In this document: positions 16,217 through 24,852 of the stretch, in pieces
Numbering within the stretch: the stretch's first letter is position 1
Layout of the letters: each line of letters starts with the position of its first letter
Assembly (NCBI RefSeq): GCF_018987235.1
Contig: NZ_CP072197.1
Location: forward strand, 558,001 to 622,000
Source: Lactobacillus crispatus
GTDB taxonomy: Bacteria; Bacillota; Bacilli; Lactobacillales; Lactobacillaceae
DNA: 64,000 nucleotides
Direction of reading: 5' to 3'
Position numbers and translations under genes: made by a program
The notes under the pieces: model-generated
The model's database searches: none
What the model was told of the DNA's origin: nothing
What the model saw: the letters and a program-made list of their open reading frames with translations, nothing else

Positions 16217-17186
16217 GAGATTGTTAGATTACAACGATGGAGAAGAAATGGACATTGTTGTTTTGATTAAAAACTCACAGTTGCGTCATAATAAAAAGAA
16301 TAAGTTGTTTTTAGCGATGCAATTCAGTGATGGCTCAGGCGAGATTCGCGGTAATTACTGGGATGCTAACAATCAAGATGCAGCAACTTTTTCAACTGGG
16401 ACAATCGTTGAGTTGAATGGCAAAAGAGAAGAATATCAGGGTCGCCCCCAGATTAGGATCTATTCTCTGCGCGTGGTCGGTCCACAAGAAGGCTATGAAT
16501 TAGATCAATTTATTAAATCAGCGCCGGAACCAGTTAATGAGATGGAAGCTGAAATTAATAAATTTGTGATGCAGATTGATAATCCGACCTGGACAAAAAT
16601 TGTGAAGTATTTACTTCAAAAATGGCATGATCGTTTTTATGATCATCCTGCTGGTAAAAGCAACCACCATGCGGTCCGCGGAGGTTTGGCTTTTCATACT
16701 TTATCGATGCTTAAGGATGCCAAAGGTTTGACTGATAATTATGAGCAAGTGAATAGATCGCTACTTTATGCGGGATGCATTTTGCATGATATGGGAAAAG
16801 TACTGGAACTTTCAGGTCCTGCCGCAACTCAATACACGACTGAAGGCAATTTGGTTGGGCATCTGGTTTTAATTGATGAACAAATTATGCTGGCCGCTCA
16901 GGATATGAAGATGAATCTGGAGTCGGAAGATTTACTCTTATTGCGGCATATGGTGCTTAGTCACCATGGCCGCTTTGAATATGGTTCACCCAAATTGCCG
17001 GCATTGCTAGAAGCGGAATTATTGCACCGAATTGATGATTTAGATGCTGCAGTTTATGCAGTAACGAATGCCCTGCAGCATACGCCTAAAGGCGAGTTCA
17101 CCGAGCCACTACTGAGTCAAGATGGCAAGCGATATTATCGACCGATGCACGATTCAGCGCTAGATAACGCAAAACATTTAGAATAA
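16209..17186 (+). CDS. yhaM: 3'-5' exoribonuclease YhaM
   Basis: This 325-residue protein has an N-terminal OB-fold (about 15-95) followed by an HD-domain nuclease. HD motifs are HHAVRGGLAFHTLSM, CILHDMGKV (the HD pair), LRHMVLSHHG and ELLHRIDDLDA. YhaM trims RNA and single-stranded DNA 3' ends in Firmicutes. The start ATG at 16209 overlaps the yhaN stop. It is the last gene of the operon and is followed by a terminator. Confidence 0.92.
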   Translation: MLKRLLDYNDGEEMDIVVLIKNSQLRHNKKNKLFLAMQFSDGSGEIRGNYWDANNQDAATFSTGTIVELNGKREEYQGRPQIRIYSLRVVGPQEGYELDQFIKSAPEPVNEMEAEINKFVMQIDNPTWTKIVKYLLQKWHDRFYDHPAGKSNHHAVRGGLAFHTLSMLKDAKGLTDNYEQVNRSLLYAGCILHDMGKVLELSGPAATQYTTEGNLVGHLVLIDEQIMLAAQDMKMNLESEDLLLLRHMVLSHHGRFEYGSPKLPALLEAELLHRIDDLDAAVYAVTNALQHTPKGEFTEPLLSQDGKRYYRPMHDSALDNAKHLE

Positions 17187-17187
17187 G

Positions 17188-17232
17188 AAATAAGCATCAC
17201 TGCAGTTGATTTGCAGGGATGCTTATTTTGTT
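17188..17232 (+). terminator. Terminator after yhaM
   Basis: The outer stem AATAAGCATC pairs with GATGCTTATT (17189-17198 and 17218-17227), an inner CTGCA/TGCAG stem extends it, and a TTTTGTTTT tail follows. Confidence 0.85.
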
Positions 17233-17247
17233 TTGGTGAAAAATTGT

Positions 17248-17295
17248 GTCAATAATTTTTTGAACAAAGTTATTGAAAAATTAGCTGAAGAATAA
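17248..17295 (+). pseudogene. 3' remnant of an Abi_2-family gene (paralogue of the gene at 43970)
   Basis: The frame reads VNNFLNKVIEKLAEE and stops at 17293-17295. The intact Abi protein at 43970-44899 ends VNNFFNKLIDKLAEEC. DNA similarity starts abruptly at 17248, 62 bases after the yhaM stop, and continues past the stop codon into the RNA element at 17304-17369. Everything upstream of the last 15 codons is gone. The match of both the tail and the downstream RNA rules out chance, in my reading. Confidence 0.75.
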
Positions 17296-17303
17296 TAACA
17301 TGT

Positions 17304-17369
17304 TTATACAATTGAAAAGCAGAGATGTTTTTGGATAGATTAGAGACTTGTCTCCTTTCTATTTTTTTA
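17304..17369 (+). ncRNA. Solo copy of the Abi-associated two-hairpin RNA
   Basis: It aligns without large gaps to 44905-44972: shared TACAATTGAAAAGCA at the 5' side, GATAGA, GAGACTTGTC in the second loop, then CTAT plus a T-run. Hairpin 1 pairs AAAAGC (17315-17320) with GTTTTT (17327-17332) around a 6-base loop. Hairpin 2 pairs GATAGA (17334-17339) with TCTATT (17358-17363). Stem changes relative to the other copy keep pairing (G-C to G-U). The RNA is retained although its protein gene is reduced to 15 codons. Confidence 0.6.
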
Positions 17370-17374
17370 TTGAT

Positions 17375-17418
17375 AAAAAGTTCAAGAGGTATACATTGAT
17401 TTCCTCTTGGACTTTTTT
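17375..17418 (+). terminator. Strong hairpin with T-run between the solo RNA and the SLAP gene
   Basis: AAAAAGTTCAAGAGG (17375-17389) pairs with CCTCTTGGACTTTTT (17403-17417), 15 bp with one G-T pair, and T residues follow. No intact gene precedes it, so it either ended the lost Abi-side transcript or acts as an attenuator 50 bases before the SLAP gene. Confidence 0.75.
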
Positions 17419-17468
17419 GATGCATTGAATTGCTAAAGATGTTATAAAAATTAGGGGAGAGAATAAAA

Positions 17469-18947
17469 ATGAAAGCATCAAAAAAATTAATTTTAGTATC
17501 GGCAGCTACGATAATGTTGACTGTACCTGTTTTAGCAAATAATCATTTGTCTAATCCAGTTGCTGCCGCAAGTCAAGATAATACACAAACTACTAAATTA
17601 ACGTTCTATATTAACCACAATGCCTATGTTTACAATCATCAAGGTAAGCGTACCAAGAGCAAGATTAAGAAGGGAAAGTTGCTAAAGGTGACTATATTGA
17701 AGCCTAAGGCAATTACTAACCCAAATCAAAGCAAGTATTTCTTCAATAATGTATTAGCTGGCAAGTATTTTTCATTACCGACAGTAAGCATTAAGAAGAC
17801 AGACTTTGTTAATATTAGCAAAAATAAATATATTAAGCCAGGCAACATTGGTAGAATCTCGCCAGGAAAATATCAATATGCGGATCTGTCAACTAAGGAA
17901 ATCAAGGTAATTACCAAAAAGACTGCTCCAGTAACTAATCAAGTAGGGATGCCAATTGCCGCTCCAATTAAGAAGGGAACTAAGCTTACAGTTGATCAGA
18001 ATTATTACAATAATGTTGATGGCGCTGATGACTATCTAAGTAATCTCGAGTATTATCGTATTAAAGGTACTAACAAGTGGGTCAATTTACCTGATATCAA
18101 GAAATTAACCCGAATTATGCCAAATAATTTTGTAATAGCGCCTATTATGGTTAATTATGTAACTGCTGGCAAGTCAGCATATCTTTACAATATTAATGGC
18201 GAAATCGTTGACAAGAGTTATTTATTGATTCCAGATGTTAATGTTGGCGTTGATCGAGCTCTTTATATTTGGAACAAGCAAACTAAACAAGCTGATCTAT
18301 ATTATCATCTTACGGCTAACAAAAAATTGGTCTGGGTTCCAGCTCTTGATGGAACAGGCAAGACTGGTACTACGATTACCAGCAACGGCTCATATGCTCA
18401 CCAAACTAAAGATACAGCAAATACTTTTGTTAAAGCTAGTGATGTGACAAGTCAAAATCCAGTTGCATTAAAAGTTGATAATACACCGAGCGAAGCACAA
18501 GCAGATGCAAGTCAGGCCACTGCTAGTGACTATGGTGAGTTGCAAGCCTTAGTTGATCGAGCAGGTCAAATTAAAAAATCGACTTTATATCGTTTGACTG
18601 AAAAAGCACAGCAAGAAAGATATGATTTGGCCGTTGATAACGCACAAAAGTTATTGACTAACAAGAATACTTCTATTGCGGCAGTTAAGCAGGCTAGTTG
18701 GCAAATTAAATACGATCAAAGTAAACTAGACGGACAAAAAGTTTGGGTTAAAAACATAAATAAACTAACTAAGGCAGAAAAGTCTTGGGTAACTATATTA
18801 GCTAATCGCGACATTCATGGTGATCCACAAAAAGAATATGCTGGCTTTTATAAAGGTAAAATTGCGGTAGTAACTTATAATAAAAAGACTTTCAAGAGTG
18901 AACTTGTTCGCTATTTGAAGTTGGCTGATTATGCTACTGATAAATAA
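17469..18947 (+). CDS. Secreted SLAP-domain (S-layer-type) protein with C-terminal FIVAR-like domain
   Basis: A 492-residue basic protein with an N-terminal signal peptide (KKLILVSAATIMLTVPVLA, cleavage probably before ASQDN). Residues about 40-100 form an SLAP-type module (NAYVYNHQGKRTKSKIKKGK) and a second lies around 230-290 (SAYLYNINGE). Such modules bind the protein to cell wall polymers. Residues about 350-420 (LQALVDRAGQIKKSTLYRLT and following) look like a FIVAR helical domain seen in surface adhesins. RBS AGGGGAGAG. It has its own terminator. Surface role is inferred; a ligand cannot be named. Confidence 0.8.
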   Translation: MKASKKLILVSAATIMLTVPVLANNHLSNPVAAASQDNTQTTKLTFYINHNAYVYNHQGKRTKSKIKKGKLLKVTILKPKAITNPNQSKYFFNNVLAGKYFSLPTVSIKKTDFVNISKNKYIKPGNIGRISPGKYQYADLSTKEIKVITKKTAPVTNQVGMPIAAPIKKGTKLTVDQNYYNNVDGADDYLSNLEYYRIKGTNKWVNLPDIKKLTRIMPNNFVIAPIMVNYVTAGKSAYLYNINGEIVDKSYLLIPDVNVGVDRALYIWNKQTKQADLYYHLTANKKLVWVPALDGTGKTGTTITSNGSYAHQTKDTANTFVKASDVTSQNPVALKVDNTPSEAQADASQATASDYGELQALVDRAGQIKKSTLYRLTEKAQQERYDLAVDNAQKLLTNKNTSIAAVKQASWQIKYDQSKLDGQKVWVKNINKLTKAEKSWVTILANRDIHGDPQKEYAGFYKGKIAVVTYNKKTFKSELVRYLKLADYATDK

Positions 18948-18954
18948 AATTAAA

Positions 18955-18996
18955 GAGCTCAAGAATGCTTTAATGATGAAGCATCTTGAGCCTTTT
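18955..18996 (+). terminator. Terminator after the SLAP gene
   Basis: GCTCAAGAATGCTT pairs with AAGCATCTTGAGC (one bulged base), followed by CTTTTGATTTTTAG. Confidence 0.75.
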
Positions 18997-19028
18997 GATT
19001 TTTAGTAAAAAAATATCCAAGACCGAAA

Positions 19029-19517
19029 TCTTGGATACTCATTGGAGCTGGAACTGTGCTTGATGAGGCAACTGCTAGAATGGCGATTGTTTCAGGAGCT
19101 AGATTCGTTGTTAGCCCATCTTTTAACGAAAATACTGCTAAGGAATGCAATCTGTATGCGGTTCCTTACATGCCCGGTTGCTTTAGTCCAACGGAAATTC
19201 AATCTGCTTTAACTTATGGTGCTGACGTAGTCAAAATCTTCCCAGGTTCAATTGCTGGTAAAGGCATTATTTCTGAAATTCATGGACCTTTTCCATATGT
19301 TAATGTAATGCCAAGTGGTGGTGTATCATTAGGAAATATGCATGAATGGTTTGCTAGTGGTGCCTATGTTGTTGGTGTAGGTGGCGGATTAGTTGGACCT
19401 GCTAAAAATGATGATTATAAAGCTGTATTGCATAATGCTCAAGCTTTTCATAATGAATTTCAAAGTATTATTTATGCCAACTCAGCTGTTACTAGGAAGG
19501 TGCCAGTGAAGGCATAG
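19029..19517 (+). pseudogene. eda: KDPG/KHG aldolase, 5'-truncated
   Basis: In frame from about 19029 the sequence reads SWILIGAGTVLDEATARMAI and continues as a normal class I KDPG aldolase: SGARFVVSPSFN, VPYMPGCFSPTEI, VVKIFPGS (Schiff-base lysine in K-I-F-P), and NVMPSGGVSLGNMHEWF. The first 50 or so residues, including the catalytic glutamate region, are missing, and the only starts are GTG 19056 or later ATGs without a ribosome site. The fragment is about 160 residues against a usual 205-215. No kdgK or other Entner-Doudoroff gene is nearby. It is a decayed gene. Confidence 0.85.
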
Positions 19518-19567
19518 TTTTTTTGGGGGGGAATATGACACCCCTATTTAAAAAATAAATTAATGAA

Positions 19568-19607
19568 ATAAAAAAAACGTCGAATCCATTCAGATTCGGC
19601 GTTTTTG
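19568..19607. terminator. prsA: Terminator of prsA, usable from both strands
   Basis: AACGTCGAATC (19576-19586) pairs with GATTCGGCGTT (19593-19603) with one G-T pair. A T-run follows on either strand (GTTTTTG on +, eight T on -). It serves prsA on the - strand and the eda remnant on the + strand. Confidence 0.85.
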
Positions 19608-19625
19608 ATTAACTAAATATATTTG

Positions 19626-20522
19626 TTACTTAGTAGTTGAAACGTATGATGATAATACATCCTTCAAGTCGCTATCCTTGATTGAAACGTCAGCCTTCTT
19701 CAAAACAGTAGCAATAACGTCTTTCATAGTAGCTTGGTCTTGAGCCATTGATGCGTAAATTTGATCATCAATAGCCTTCTTGTGGTCAGCAAACTTACCC
19801 TTAGCTGGGTGGCTGATCATCTTGATTACGTGGTAACCGGATTGTGACTTAACTGGAGTTGAAGTAACTTCACCAGTCTTAAGCTTGAAGGCAGCGGTCT
19901 TGAATGAGCTGTCTAAAGTAGTGTCAGTTGAGTCGAATGATGGCAACTTACCAGCCTTGTTCTTAGTAGCAGTATCAAGTGAGTACTTCTTAGCTAAAAC
20001 CTTGAAGCTCTTGCCATCTTTCAATTGCTTGATGATGCTTTGAGCAGTTGACTTCTTAGCAACCAAGATGTGTTGAACAGTTACCTTAGGTTGGTAGCTC
20101 TTCCAAGCTTGTTGTTCTTGCTTCTTAGTAACTTTCTTAATGTGCTTCAATGCTTGTTCAGAAAGAAGGTTAGTCTTAATGTTTTGCTTGAAGCTTGAAG
20201 CAGTCATACCGTTTTGTTGTAAAACAGCACTAAATTGTGAGCCGTATTGCTTCTTGTAGTTGTTGTATTGCTTGTCGACTTTCTTTTGAGATACGTACTT
20301 GCCGTATTGTTGTTCCAAAGCGCGGTTGATGATCATGTTAGCCAAAGTTGACTTACCGGCTTGTGACTTCTTCATCTCATCGTAGTATTGTTCTTGAGTA
20401 ATCTTGCCACCCTTGTATGAAGCAACAGTAGCCTTAGTGCCGCTATTAGAACAAGCAGCAGTTGATAATGCAACGCCAGCTACAGCTACGACTGCAGCAA
20501 TTTTTTTCATATAACTCTTCAT
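19626..20522 (-). CDS. prsA: Foldase lipoprotein PrsA (peptidyl-prolyl isomerase)
   Basis: PrsA is a membrane-anchored chaperone and parvulin-type isomerase that folds secreted proteins outside the cell. Of 298 residues, the signal peptide ends in the lipobox LSTAAC (lipidated Cys24). The N-terminal chaperone domain is Lys/Gln-rich, the parvulin domain runs from VTVQHILVAKKST to QSGYHVIKMISH (about 148-245), and a C-terminal helix follows. An internal ATG (residue 5) could also start it. It is divergently placed from the conserved ecs operon, next to yhaH and hit as in Bacillus. It likely helps export the SLAP proteins and PBPs in this window. Confidence 0.95.
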   Translation of the reverse strand: MKSYMKKIAAVVAVAGVALSTAACSNSGTKATVASYKGGKITQEQYYDEMKKSQAGKSTLANMIINRALEQQYGKYVSQKKVDKQYNNYKKQYGSQFSAVLQQNGMTASSFKQNIKTNLLSEQALKHIKKVTKKQEQQAWKSYQPKVTVQHILVAKKSTAQSIIKQLKDGKSFKVLAKKYSLDTATKNKAGKLPSFDSTDTTLDSSFKTAAFKLKTGEVTSTPVKSQSGYHVIKMISHPAKGKFADHKKAIDDQIYASMAQDQATMKDVIATVLKKADVSIKDSDLKDVLSSYVSTTK

Positions 20523-20640
20523 AAAAATAATATCTCCACATCCTTAAATAAGTAACTGTTCATTAATATACCATAAAAAAGGGCGTTTCGTTTTTAAATT
20601 ACGAATTTTCACAGAAAAATCAAATTTTCTTTATTTTTTC

Positions 20641-20997
20641 TTAGTTCTTTGTGTCTTGTGAGTTAGTATCTGGCACGATGTTTTCCAAATCTTGGTTCAA
20701 TTTATCGCTCTTTTTTTCTATGCGGTTAACGATAGGTTGAATATGGTCGGAATAATGTTCAACACTATCATTAATATCACTAATTGTACGTTCAGCTGTT
20801 GGCATTTGTTCATTTAATTCTTGACTAGCCTTTTTAGCTTTTTGCAAGGCAGAATTAAAGCGTTGGCTTTCATGTTTAATTGCTTCGAACTCATCTTTTA
20901 ATGGCTTGCCTGGGCGATTACCATTGCTATCTTTCATACAGGAAAAAACTAGCCCAGCTGTTGCACCAAAAACTGTGCCTAATAAGAAATGTTTCAT
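20641..20997 (-). CDS. yhaH: YtxH/YhaH-like small membrane-anchored protein
   Basis: This 118-residue protein has a hydrophobic Gly-rich N-terminus (HFLLGTVFGATAGLVFS) that should insert in the membrane, followed by a charged, probably coiled-coil helix. This is the YtxH-type layout (often annotated general-stress). The gene lies between hit and prsA, the same place as B. subtilis yhaH, which is the main basis for the symbol. It starts 10 bases after the hit stop with GAGG upstream, so it is likely in the hit transcript. Function unknown. Confidence 0.65.
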   Translation of the reverse strand: MKHFLLGTVFGATAGLVFSCMKDSNGNRPGKPLKDEFEAIKHESQRFNSALQKAKKASQELNEQMPTAERTISDINDSVEHYSDHIQPIVNRIEKKSDKLNQDLENIVPDTNSQDTKN

Positions 20998-21006
20998 TTT
21001 TAACCT

Positions 21007-21438
21007 CTAAAATTGTGCCTTAATTTTGTTAGCAACTTCGTTGTATTTAGCTTCGTTGTATTTGTCAGCGTTGTTGCGGGTCATCAGCTTCAAGCCGTCG
21101 CCTTCAAAACGAGGAATGAAGTGAATGTGTGAGTGCATAACTACTTGATTTGCGGCCTTACCATTATTAGTAGTAATGTTCATTGCAGTAACATTAGGGA
21201 AGGCTGCCTTAATTGCATTAGCAATTTCAGGAATATATTGTAAATAGCGTTGTGCGTCTTCCTTGGTGTAGTCAAACAAGTTAACGATGTGCTTTTTTGG
21301 CACCATTAAGGTGTGGCCTGGGTTAACTTGAGAAATATCTAAGAAGGCCTTAACATCGTCATTTTCAAAAACGGTATAGCTAGGAATTTCACCGCGGATA
21401 ATTTTGCAGAATAAACAATCTTTGTCTAAATTTTCCAT
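21007..21438 (-). CDS. hit: HIT-family nucleotide hydrolase
   Basis: This 143-residue histidine-triad protein has the catalytic motif HSHIH at 102-106 (MHSHIHFIPR). N-terminal CLFCKIIRGEIPS and the Cys pair are typical of the HINT branch. The enzymes hydrolyse adenylyl or guanylyl phosphoramidates or dinucleoside polyphosphates; the true substrate is unknown. It is first gene of the hit-yhaH-(prsA) cluster, head to head with ecsA, an arrangement conserved across Firmicutes. Confidence 0.93.
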   Translation of the reverse strand: MENLDKDCLFCKIIRGEIPSYTVFENDDVKAFLDISQVNPGHTLMVPKKHIVNLFDYTKEDAQRYLQYIPEIANAIKAAFPNVTAMNITTNNGKAANQVVMHSHIHFIPRFEGDGLKLMTRNNADKYNEAKYNEVANKIKAQF

Positions 21439-21528
21439 AATAAAACCTCATATCCTTGTACTTTAGTTTACTATTAAATCCATGCTATCATAATAAAGGT
21501 ATAAATTCAGTAAAGAAAGATAGGAAAA

Positions 21529-22272
21529 ATGACATTAAAAATTGAACATTTAACGGGAGGCTACACGGGTGTCCCGGTTATTAAAGATATTAATTTGGAA
21601 ATTAAGCCGGGTGAGGCACTAGGCTTGATTGGGCTAAACGGCGCGGGGAAGTCAACTACGATTAAACATATTTTGGGTTTACTTCGCCCGCAAAAGGGTA
21701 AGATCAGCTTGAACGATGTTGTATTGACGCAGCAACCAACTAAGTTTAAGCGTGAAGTAGCTTATATTCCAGAAACACCGATTTTGTATCCGGAATTGAC
21801 TTTAAAGGAACATTTGGAGCTAACCATGTTGAGTTACCACTTGGATGAAAATAAAGCATGGGAACGCGCACATGAGCTGCTTAAGATGTTCAGACTTGAT
21901 GACAAGCTAGAATGGCTGCCGATTCACTTCTCCAAGGGGATGCGGCAAAAAGTAATGATCGTTTCTGCCTTTTTAGCAGATACTAGTTTGCTTGTAATTG
22001 ATGAACCATTTACTGGCCTTGATCCTTTGGCAGTTGCTAACTTAATCGATTTAATAAAAAAAGCAATTGCTGACAAAAAGATGGTCTTAATGACTACTCA
22101 CGTTTTAGCTGATGCACAGCAAGCGATTTCGAATTATGCTGTGTTAAACCGCGGCACGATCGAAGTTGTGGGGAGTTTGCAAGAAATTCGTCAGCACTAT
22201 GGCCTTAAGCCAGATGATCCTTTTGACAAGTTATACCTTGCTTTGAATAGAGAGGATAATGGCAATGCGTGA
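21529..22272 (+). CDS. ecsA: ABC transporter ATP-binding protein EcsA
   Basis: This 247-residue ATPase has Walker A GLNGAGKST (35-43), signature FSKGMRQKVMIVSAFL (an SKGM variant) and Walker B LLVIDEPFTGLDP. With EcsB it forms the Ecs exporter, which in Bacillus and relatives affects processing of secreted proteins and membrane stress. The start at 21529 follows AAAGATAGGAAAA. It overlaps ecsB. Symbol rests on similarity plus the hit/prsA neighbourhood. Confidence 0.92.
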   Translation: MTLKIEHLTGGYTGVPVIKDINLEIKPGEALGLIGLNGAGKSTTIKHILGLLRPQKGKISLNDVVLTQQPTKFKREVAYIPETPILYPELTLKEHLELTMLSYHLDENKAWERAHELLKMFRLDDKLEWLPIHFSKGMRQKVMIVSAFLADTSLLVIDEPFTGLDPLAVANLIDLIKKAIADKKMVLMTTHVLADAQQAISNYAVLNRGTIEVVGSLQEIRQHYGLKPDDPFDKLYLALNREDNGNA

Positions 22273-23476
22273 GTTAGCGAATAGAAGGTTGAGCGAGAAT
22301 CTTAAACAATCAGTAAAATATTTGACGCTGGTGTTTAATGACTTCTTTATTTTAGCGTTGATCTTTTTGTTTGGGGCGCTGATGTTCTGGTATGCCCAAG
22401 CTATGCGCGTAATTCCCAATAATCTGTGGTTCTATAAGCCACTTGTCGGCTTTATCATGTGGTTGCCATTATTAGCTGGTCGATTAGTTACCTTATTAAA
22501 AGAGGCCGACATGCAATTTCTGTTTACGCAAGATGAACAAATGGGTGAATATCTGAAGCCGATGATTCGTTACAGTATGGTGCTGCCAACAATTCTGATT
22601 GTTTTGCTTGGCGGAATTCTGTTTCCGTTTGCGACGGTAAAAGCTGGAATCCCAGTTTGGTCATATGTAATCCTGATTATCAGCACTGTTTTATTAAAAT
22701 TGTGTATGTTGCTGATTGAAAAAGAGAGTTTGTACTTCTACTACAATTATCCGCAATGGATATTATTAGTGATAACTCTGGCAGCTTTGTTGATTGGCTC
22801 ACTAGGATCATTTATTTATCCAATTGAAGTTGTAGTATTAATGGTAATTACACATTTTGGTACTAAAAAAGAAAAGGGCGTCTTTAACTGGCGCTATGCG
22901 ATTAAAACTGAACAAGCTAGAAAAGATCGCGTTTATTCAATCTTCAGTATGTTTACCGATGTGGCAGAAAAGCAAGTTACAATCAAACGCAGAAGATACC
23001 TCGACTTTCTTTTACCAAAATCATTGGCTAAGGAAAATCCTAATTTGTTCTTGTATCGGAGATCACTTTTGCGTAATCCAGAATACTTGAACTTATTAGT
23101 CAGAATGACTGTCTTTGCAATCTTGGTATCGTGGTTAGTGCAAGATTGGCGTTGGGCACTAGGCCTTTCATGCTTGGTAATCTTTTTAACGGTCTATCAA
23201 TTATTGCCAATGGCAACAGAGTTTGACCGCAACTTCATGTACCGCGTTTACCCAATTGAACGGCAAAATCGTGGCAGGGACTTGGTAAAGGTGTTGACAA
23301 TGGGCTTGTTTATTCAATGGCTCTTGATTAGTGTCTGCTGGTTAATTGTGCTACCAATTAATGTTAACTTGTTTGAAGCGATGGCAATTTTACTTGGTTT
23401 CACTATGATTGTAACTGCCACTTACTTGCCAGGCAGAGTTAAAAAAATGAATCAAAAAAATTTTGGAATTAGATAG
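22265..23476 (+). CDS. ecsB: ABC transporter permease EcsB
   Basis: An integral membrane protein of about 403 residues with some ten hydrophobic segments, the partner of EcsA. Two ATGs (22259 and 22265) are possible; 22265 has the better spacing (9 bases) from AGAGG at 22251. It overlaps the end of ecsA, indicating coupling. Conserved EcsB features include the N-terminal LANRRLSENLKQ and the cytosolic basic loop around residue 250 (KRRRYLDFLLPKSLA). Confidence 0.9.
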   Translation: MRELANRRLSENLKQSVKYLTLVFNDFFILALIFLFGALMFWYAQAMRVIPNNLWFYKPLVGFIMWLPLLAGRLVTLLKEADMQFLFTQDEQMGEYLKPMIRYSMVLPTILIVLLGGILFPFATVKAGIPVWSYVILIISTVLLKLCMLLIEKESLYFYYNYPQWILLVITLAALLIGSLGSFIYPIEVVVLMVITHFGTKKEKGVFNWRYAIKTEQARKDRVYSIFSMFTDVAEKQVTIKRRRYLDFLLPKSLAKENPNLFLYRRSLLRNPEYLNLLVRMTVFAILVSWLVQDWRWALGLSCLVIFLTVYQLLPMATEFDRNFMYRVYPIERQNRGRDLVKVLTMGLFIQWLLISVCWLIVLPINVNLFEAMAILLGFTMIVTATYLPGRVKKMNQKNFGIR

Positions 23477-23485
23477 GAATAGAGA

Positions 23486-24142
23486 ATGAGATTAAGAAAT
23501 AAACCTTGGGCTGTTAAGCTTGTAAACGACCATCCAGAAAGTGTTTTGCAAAATCCTGATCCTGAAAAAAAGATCGACTGGACTGAACGATTTGGTAATG
23601 ATCATCCCATCGAAATTGAAGTAGGTTCTGGTAAGGGGCATTTCATTACTACGTTAGCTGAACAAAATCCTGATAAAAATTATGTCGCATTAGAATTGCA
23701 AACTACGGCTGCGGGGATTATCTTGCGAACAAAGTTGGAAAAGGGCTTGGATAATTTACAAATCTTACGCGGAGATGCGGCTGACATCAACTGCTTCTTT
23801 CCAGCAAATAGCACCAATGTTATCTACTTGAATTTTAGCGATCCATGGCCAAAGACTCGTCATGAAAAGCGTCGTTTGACTTACAAGAGTTTTTTGAGCA
23901 AGTATGAACAAGTTCTGAAGCCAGAAGGACATATTGAATTTAAAACCGACAATGCGGGCTTGTATGCTTACTCTGTTCAGAGCTTGAATAATTATGGAAT
24001 GAAGTTTGATTTTGTTTCAGTTGATCTTCATCATGAAAAGCCAGAGATTGTGGAAAAGAATATTGAAACAGAATACGAGCATAAATTTGCAGCTAAGGGT
24101 AATCCAATTTATGCTTTGCACGCTCATTTTGAGGATGAATAG
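23486..24142 (+). CDS. trmB: tRNA (guanine-N7)-methyltransferase
   Basis: TrmB methylates G46 of tRNA using S-adenosylmethionine. The 218 residues include the Rossmann glycine motif EIEVGSGKGHFI, VALELQTTAAG, LRGDAADI and the family hallmark NFSDPWPKTRHEKRRLT, which contacts the tRNA. The C-terminal part FKTDNAGLYAYSV is also typical. It lies 9 bases after ecsB, probably in one transcript, and ends in a terminator. Confidence 0.95.
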   Translation: MRLRNKPWAVKLVNDHPESVLQNPDPEKKIDWTERFGNDHPIEIEVGSGKGHFITTLAEQNPDKNYVALELQTTAAGIILRTKLEKGLDNLQILRGDAADINCFFPANSTNVIYLNFSDPWPKTRHEKRRLTYKSFLSKYEQVLKPEGHIEFKTDNAGLYAYSVQSLNNYGMKFDFVSVDLHHEKPEIVEKNIETEYEHKFAAKGNPIYALHAHFEDE

Positions 24143-24148
24143 TTTGAA

Positions 24149-24187
24149 GCGTCTAGAGTTACAGCAGATAAACTCTAGGCGTTTTTT
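24149..24187 (+). terminator. Terminator after trmB
   Basis: GCGTCTAGAGTT (24149-24160) pairs with AACTCTAGGCG (24170-24180), then six T. Confidence 0.85.
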
Positions 24188-24274
24188 AATGCTTTATTGG
24201 ATAAAATCTTGCTACTAGCTCATCGCTTTAGTTATTTTGTTTTAGAATAGTTTCAGATTATTGGAGGGAAAATT

Positions 24275-24763
24275 ATGGAAGATAAACCTTATTATAAACA
24301 AGAATATCACGAACCTAAAACTGATATTCCTAGACCAACTTTTGGACAAGCATTCAAACTTTTGTTTACTGCACCATTTAAGTGGAATGCACGTAGTATT
24401 CGTCGTGGATTTTGGTATGCCTATGTTTGGGCAATTATTTTGCGAGTCATTTTAGCAGCATGTTCAGCTACGGCATATTCAATTGATGGCATTGCTTATT
24501 AAAGTAATGAATTCTTCTTATTAACGCACGTTTCAACTGGTACACTTATTATTCAAATAATTATCTATCTACTGATTATTTGGATCTTATTAGGCTTACT
24601 TGGCTTTACCATAAGAAGATTGCATGATACTGACCACACCGGTTGGTGGTACTGGATCTCGGTTATTCCATTTGGGTATTTGTTTTTACTTTACTTCATG
24701 GTTTTGCCAACTGTTGAAAAACCAGTTCGTTGGGGCAGTTATCTATTTAAAGAAAAGAAATAA
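24275..24763 (+). pseudogene. DUF805 membrane protein interrupted by an in-frame stop
   Basis: From ATG 24275 (GGAGGG upstream) the frame gives 75 residues and stops at TAA 24500-24502. The same frame then continues without shift for 86 codons to a second TAA at 24761, with SNEFFLLTHVSTG, two membrane helices and the DUF805 hallmark RRLHDTDHTGWWYWI. The two parts together make one normal DUF805 protein of about 160 residues. A single nonsense mutation therefore splits the gene. Sequencing error or readthrough cannot be excluded. DUF805 function is unknown. Confidence 0.85.
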
Positions 24764-24852
24764 TTGTAAGATTCAATTTCTAGCTTTTTAGTTAAAGAAT
24801 GGTTATAATAATATCGACTTATAAAAAGTAAGAAATACATGAGGTATGAAAA

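Noticed and set aside
19521-19548. G-run/C-run inverted repeat (GGGGGG ... CCCC) after the eda remnant
   Set aside because: Short and without a T-run; the real terminator lies at 19568-19607. Probably fortuitous.
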